Shown piece by piece: positions 60,700 through 64,000 of a stretch of 64,000 bases of DNA (its first letter is position 1; each line of letters opens with the position of its first letter). Both the position numbers and the translations under genes were made by a program. A model generated the notes under the pieces. That model was given only the letters and a program-made list of their open reading frames with translations, was not told where the DNA came from and searched no databases. Origin of the DNA: an uncultured Prevotella sp. (GTDB lineage Bacteria > Bacteroidota > Bacteroidia > Bacteroidales > Bacteroidaceae); NCBI GenBank assembly GCA_900314455.1, contig OMVI01000030.1, forward strand, positions 1 to 64,000, in the 5' to 3' direction.

Positions 60700-61905
60700 A
60701 TGTGGTTCGACACCATAACGCCGCGCCGCGGAACAGGCAGTCTGAAATGGGACATAACCAAGGAGGACGACGTTATTCCACTTTGGGTTGCCGACATGGA
60801 CTTCAAGGCAGCTCCGGCAATACAGCGGGCGTTGCAGAGAAGGGTAGAACAGGGCGTGTTCGGTTATGAGCTCGTCCCCGACAGTTATTATGATGCAATA
60901 ATAAACTGGTTCCGCCGTCGACACAACTGGGACATAGACAGAAGTTGGATAATATATACTTCGGGCGTGGTGCCTGCCACTTCGGCTGCTATACGCGCAC
61001 TGGCGTTGCCTGGCGAGAATGTTCTCATTCAGAGTCCGGCGTACAATTGCTTCTTCTCGTCTATACGAAACCAAGGTTGTCAGATACTTGAAACGGCGCT
61101 GAAACGTGACGACGACTCGTTCGTTATGGACTGGGACGATTTCGAAAGGAAATGTGCCGACGAAAAGACGACTCTGTTCCTGCTCTGCAATCCACATAAT
61201 CCGACAGGACGGGTGTGGACTCCCGATGAATTGCGGAAGATGAACGACATCTGCATGCGTCACGGAGTGAAAGTCATAAGTGATGAGATACACTGCGAAC
61301 TGGTCATGCCAGGCTATAAGTTTACGCCTTTCGCATCGGTCAGCGACGACTGTCTTCGCAACTCGATAACGCTCAATTCACCATCAAAGAGTTTCAACAT
61401 AGCTGGTTTGCAAATAGCAAACATCATCTGCCAGAACGACGAATGGCGCCGGCGCATTGACCGTGTGATTAACATCTTTGAGGTTTGCGACGTCAATCCG
61501 TTCGGCCCCGCAGCTCTCGAAGCCGCCTATAATGAAAGTGAGGAATGGCTCGACGCTCTCAATGAGTATCTCTTCGGCAATTACAACTATCTGAAGAGCT
61601 ACTTCGCTGAGCATCTGCCAATGTTCGATGTTATAAAACTTGAAGGTACTTATCTCGTTTGGGTCGACATTTCAAAGACTGAAATGACTTCCGACGAGCT
61701 TGCCGCCAAGTTGCTGAAGGACGGTCGCGTGCTTGTTAATGCTGGCTCTATGTATGGCAAAGATACCGGTCGCGACTACATCCGCATAAATATCGCCTGT
61801 CCACGCGCAACACTTGAGGAGGGGTTAAGGCGCATACATTTATCCTCTCCAAGCCTCCCCAAAGGGGAGGATGTTTGTTCACCTAAGAAAGGTTGTGCCA
61901 AATAG
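60700..61905 (+). CDS. PLP aminotransferase/C-S lyase, PatB/MalY type
   Basis: A 401-residue fold-type I PLP enzyme. The start at 60700 gives MWFDTITPRRGTGSLKWDIT, the usual beginning of the PatB/MalY group (cystathionine beta-lyase-like); an earlier ATG at 60628 would add residues encoded by a palindrome repeat. FGYELVPDSYY, YTSGVVPATSAAIRAL, LLCNPHNPTGRVW (161-173), SDEIHCEL (194-201) and the PLP-binding Lys230 in NSPSKSFNIAGL are all present. The last ~20 residues (SSPSLPKGEDVCSPKKGCAK) are encoded by another copy of the repeat. Substrate unknown; both beta-elimination and transamination are possible. Confidence 0.92.
   Translation: MWFDTITPRRGTGSLKWDITKEDDVIPLWVADMDFKAAPAIQRALQRRVEQGVFGYELVPDSYYDAIINWFRRRHNWDIDRSWIIYTSGVVPATSAAIRALALPGENVLIQSPAYNCFFSSIRNQGCQILETALKRDDDSFVMDWDDFERKCADEKTTLFLLCNPHNPTGRVWTPDELRKMNDICMRHGVKVISDEIHCELVMPGYKFTPFASVSDDCLRNSITLNSPSKSFNIAGLQIANIICQNDEWRRRIDRVINIFEVCDVNPFGPAALEAAYNESEEWLDALNEYLFGNYNYLKSYFAEHLPMFDVIKLEGTYLVWVDISKTEMTSDELAAKLLKDGRVLVNAGSMYGKDTGRDYIRINIACPRATLEEGLRRIHLSSPSLPKGEDVCSPKKGCAK
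61843..61882. repeat. palindrome copy inside the end of the aminotransferase gene
   Basis: CCTCTCCAAGCCTCCCC-AAAGGGGAGGATGTTTGTTC, in frame, encoding the C-terminal extension. Confidence 0.8.
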
Positions 61906-61916
61906 CTATAAGGTAA

Positions 61917-61955
61917 CTAAACATCCTCCCCTTGGGGGAGGCTTGGTGGGGTCTA
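61917..61955. repeat. palindrome copy between aminotransferase and trpS
   Basis: AAACATCCTCCCC-TTGGGGGAGGCTTGGTGGGG, an inverted neighbour of the copy at 61843-61882; it may also serve as terminator between the convergent genes. Confidence 0.75.
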
Positions 61956-61977
61956 AACTTGTGGGTTCTTACTTTTC

Positions 61978-63060
61978 CTACTTGAACTTCTCCGCCTGCT
62001 CCTTTATGAGTTCTGCATCCTCGAAGTAGTCGATGCGCATTGCACGGCGTACCTCGTCCATTGTCTGAGCTGCAACTTCGCGTGCTGCATCGGAACCTTT
62101 CTTGAGGATGTTGAATATCTCAGGAATGTCCTTCTCGTATTCGTGGCGACGCTCACGGATTGGCTCGAGCATTCGGTTGATGACCTTATTCAACAGTTTC
62201 TTGCACTTCATGTCACCGACTCCACCCTTTGTGTAAGCGGCTTTCAGTTCGTCCAAGTTTTTGAACTCAGGCCAGAAGTCTGCGAAGTCCTGCTCTGTCG
62301 AGAAGGCATCGAGGTATGTGAACACTGCGTTTCCTTCAACATGACCAGGGTCGGAGACGTTTAGATGGGTCGGGTCGGTGTACATACTCTTCACCTTCGA
62401 CCATACTTCGTTCTTGTCATCGGAAAGGTATATGCAGTTGCCGAGGCTCTTCGACATCTTCTCTTTTCCATCGGTGCCCGGCAGACGGCGTGCTGTTGCA
62501 TTCTCAGGGAGCATAATCTCCGGCTCGGGGAAGACCTGAGAGTAAATCTGGTTGAACCTGCGTGCAAGCTCGCGGGTGAGCTCAAGCATTGGTTCCTGGT
62601 CCTCGCCGGCTGGCACTGTGGTAGCCTTGAAGGCAAGGATGTCGGCAGCCTGCGAAACCGGATAGCAGAAGAAGCCGAGCGGAATGTTGGCTTCGAAGTT
62701 ACGCATCTTTATCTCCGTCTTCACCGTCGGGTTGCGTTGCACACGGCTAACGCTAACGAGGTTCATAAGATAGACGGTCAGTTCTGCAAGCTCCGGTATG
62801 CGGCTCTGAATGTACAGTGTGCATTTTGAAGGGTCAAGACCCACCGACAGATAGTCGAGGGCTACCTCTATGATGTTCTGGCGTATCTTTTCAGGGTTGT
62901 CGGCGTTGTCTGTCAGTGCCTGAACGTCGGCCATGAAGACGAACATACGGTCGTAGTCGCCTGCGTTCTGTAGCTCTACACGACGGCGAAGACTGCCGAT
63001 GTAGTGTCCTAAATGTAATTTTCCTGTTGGGCGGTCACCCGTTAATATAATCTTTCCCAT
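61978..63060 (-). CDS. trpS: tryptophan-tRNA ligase
   Basis: Charges tRNA-Trp. Class I motifs: PTGKLHLGHYIGSL with HLGH as the HIGH equivalent (16-19), DVQALTDNADNP, QAADILAFKATTVPAGEDQEP for Trp/ATP binding, and KMSKS (201-205) in GKEKMSKSLGN. C-terminal helical anticodon domain (AYTKGGVGDMKCKKLLNKVI). The 360-residue length is slightly longer than the E. coli enzyme. It may be co-transcribed with the lipoprotein gene upstream (36-bp gap). Confidence 0.96.
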   Translation of the reverse strand: MGKIILTGDRPTGKLHLGHYIGSLRRRVELQNAGDYDRMFVFMADVQALTDNADNPEKIRQNIIEVALDYLSVGLDPSKCTLYIQSRIPELAELTVYLMNLVSVSRVQRNPTVKTEIKMRNFEANIPLGFFCYPVSQAADILAFKATTVPAGEDQEPMLELTRELARRFNQIYSQVFPEPEIMLPENATARRLPGTDGKEKMSKSLGNCIYLSDDKNEVWSKVKSMYTDPTHLNVSDPGHVEGNAVFTYLDAFSTEQDFADFWPEFKNLDELKAAYTKGGVGDMKCKKLLNKVINRMLEPIRERRHEYEKDIPEIFNILKKGSDAAREVAAQTMDEVRRAMRIDYFEDAELIKEQAEKFK

Positions 63061-63096
63061 TAGTGGTTTCCTTGTGTTTTTAAGTTTCTTTGATTT

Positions 63097-63567
63097 CTAA
63101 AGTTTGTTGTCAGCCCACTGCTTCTCGAGCGTATAGCGTGCACGACGTGTCGCGTCGTTGGCGTTCGGCGACTCTAGTATCATCTCGTTGCCTTCCCGTT
63201 TCTTCCAATTCAGCTTTCTTCCGCTCGACAAATCGATACGGAATGAAGTGAGGGCAAGCGAGTATGAACCTGACTCCAGTACGTTGTTGGCTGTCGTTTG
63301 CCACAGTACGTAGCTACCATTTCCTATCACGAAGTACAAATCATCATAGCTTCTGATGTCGATATGAATTGTTTTCTGACCCATTCCGGATGATGTTTCG
63401 CTTACAATACTGTCAATCTCAGTGACCTTCCATGTGCCTGCTATGGTGCTTTCGCTGAAGTTCGGCGTTATGATATCGTCGTCATCGTCGGAGCAGGAGG
63501 CTAGAATTGCGCTGGAGAAGACGATGAGCAGTGCTGCGAGTGCTGCGAGGATATTTCTTTGGTTCAT
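63097..63567 (-). CDS. lipocalin-like lipoprotein
   Basis: A 156-residue putative lipoprotein: signal sequence and lipobox ILASC (Cys25), then an acidic run (SDDDDD) acting as a surface-export-like sequence, and a small beta-barrel-like domain with TIAGTWKVTEIDSIV and YDDLYFVIGNGSYVLWQ, the pattern of Bacteroidota lipocalin-like domains. Function unknown. The SDDDD after the Cys resembles the Bacteroidota lipoprotein export signal, so it may face outside (inference). It lies just upstream of trpS. Confidence 0.82.
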   Translation of the reverse strand: MNQRNILAALAALLIVFSSAILASCSDDDDDIITPNFSESTIAGTWKVTEIDSIVSETSSGMGQKTIHIDIRSYDDLYFVIGNGSYVLWQTTANNVLESGSYSLALTSFRIDLSSGRKLNWKKREGNEMILESPNANDATRRARYTLEKQWADNKL

Positions 63568-63583
63568 GTTTTTTCTGCTTTGT

Positions 63584-63667
63584 GTTATAGACTTTGATAA
63601 ACTATTGATAGACGTTTATAGACTAAAATAGACTTTTATAGACTGATGATAGACATATATAGACTAT
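63584..63667 (-). repeat. 10-11 bp GTCTAT tandem array before the lipoprotein gene
   Basis: About eight minus-strand units of the form GTCTATAAAA, GTCTATTTTA, GTCTATAAAC, GTCTATCAATA. The unit is shared with the murC leader array (32841-32880). Confidence 0.8.
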
Positions 63668-63678
63668 TCCTTCTGCCG

Positions 63679-64000
63679 TTAGTTGGAGGCTGCATCGGAC
63701 TTGGAGGTCTTGCTGTCAGTCTTCGATGACTTGCTTCTTGGCGACTGTTCGCTACCTCCTGAATTATCTTTATCAGGCTCGGAAGAGTGGCTCACGGTTG
63801 CGCCCGGCTCTCCTTCGTCGGCGACTCCTTCGTCTTCAGGCGCGGCTTCGGTAGCAATGTGCTCCACTGTGTCGCGTCTCTCGTGATGCGGAACGGAGTC
63901 GACTTCGTGAACAACGACAGTGTCTTCGTCCTCAGGCTCTTCTTGTTGCATCGTGTCAACGGCAGCCGTGTCAGGCTCAACGTATTCGTACGGGTCTTCG
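63679..64000 (-). CDS. acidic low-complexity protein, C-terminal part only
   Basis: The frame is open from the right edge to the stop at 63679, giving at least 106 residues. The visible part is disordered: EDPYEYVEPDTAAVDTM, acidic runs (QQEEPEDEDTVVVHEVDSVP), and a Ser/Lys tail (SPRSKSSKTDSKTSKSDAAS). No domain is visible, so the protein cannot be identified; this is most likely the tail of a larger envelope or regulatory protein. Confidence 0.6.
   Translation of the reverse strand, partial: EDPYEYVEPDTAAVDTMQQEEPEDEDTVVVHEVDSVPHHERRDTVEHIATEAAPEDEGVADEGEPGATVSHSSEPDKDNSGGSEQSPRSKSSKTDSKTSKSDAASN

Noticed and set aside
63584..63667. possible CRISPR array
   Set aside because: The repeat unit is only 10-11 bp with no spacers and no cas genes; it is a tandem array.

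Overview
The window comes from a Bacteroidota chromosome, most likely a Prevotella-like member of the Bacteroidales. The reasons are a type IX secretion core (porP-gldKLMN), lipoproteins and SusC/D-era style secreted glycosidases, Bacteroidota promoters of the form TTG-N19..21-TAnnTTTG in front of many genes, a Bacteroidota-style division and cell-wall cluster with an FtsL-like protein and no murF, and a pair of acyltransferases resembling the glycine-lipid enzymes GlsA and GlsB. No complete insertion sequence, phage or CRISPR array is visible; the window is core chromosome punctuated by intergenic repeat islands.

Layout. 1-162: start of a DUF2795 gene running off the left edge. 807-7887: porP, gldK, gldL, gldM, gldN and an outer-membrane beta-barrel gene, all on the + strand; these form the outer-membrane ring and the proton-driven motor of the T9SS. 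7946-10183: priA. 10190-10590: a non-coding stretch with three good promoters and two strong terminators, read here as a small-RNA locus. 10825-14260: a GntR/YtrA-type regulator, a decayed gene, a GIN-domain lipoprotein, an ABC permease and an ABC ATPase, with a YtrA-like operator at the promoter of the ATPase gene. 14300-14800: repeat island. 14893-16433: small membrane protein divergent from a WYL regulator. 16387-22786: GH3 glucosidase, ung, a DUF3109 gene and a GH95 fucosidase. 22875-27034: gyrB, a GT11 fucosyltransferase, rpsT, tRNA-Glu and recO.

27596-43946 is one long minus-strand cluster: mraZ-rsmH-ftsL-ftsI-murE-mraY-murD-ftsW-murG-murC-ftsQ-ftsA-ftsZ. It supplies peptidoglycan precursor synthesis, septal synthesis and the Z ring, begins at a promoter before mraZ and ends at a strong terminator after ftsZ. 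Divergent from it are the two acyltransferase genes. 46953-51150 holds sufB, a small exported protein gene, sufC and sufD (Fe-S assembly). 51255-56170 holds rimP-nusA-infB (ribosome maturation, transcription elongation, translation initiation). 56362-64000 holds a HAD hydrolase, an S41 protease, a DUF486 membrane protein, a DUF3737 beta-helix protein, a PatB/MalY-type aminotransferase, trpS, a lipoprotein and a partial acidic protein.

The most unusual content is non-coding. There are (1) the compact small-RNA locus after priA; (2) four copies of an array with a 22-bp unit and phased A-tracts; (3) two copies of a REP-like double-hairpin element; (4) about eleven copies of a CCTCCC/GGGAGG palindrome, two of them touching the ends of the aminotransferase gene; (5) imperfect tandem arrays of 7-, 8- or 10-bp units directly in front of several start codons, including the same decamer before two unrelated genes; and (6) complementary heptamer arrays in the infB leader. 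All promoter, operator and RNA calls are from reading the sequence only; none has been tested against a database.
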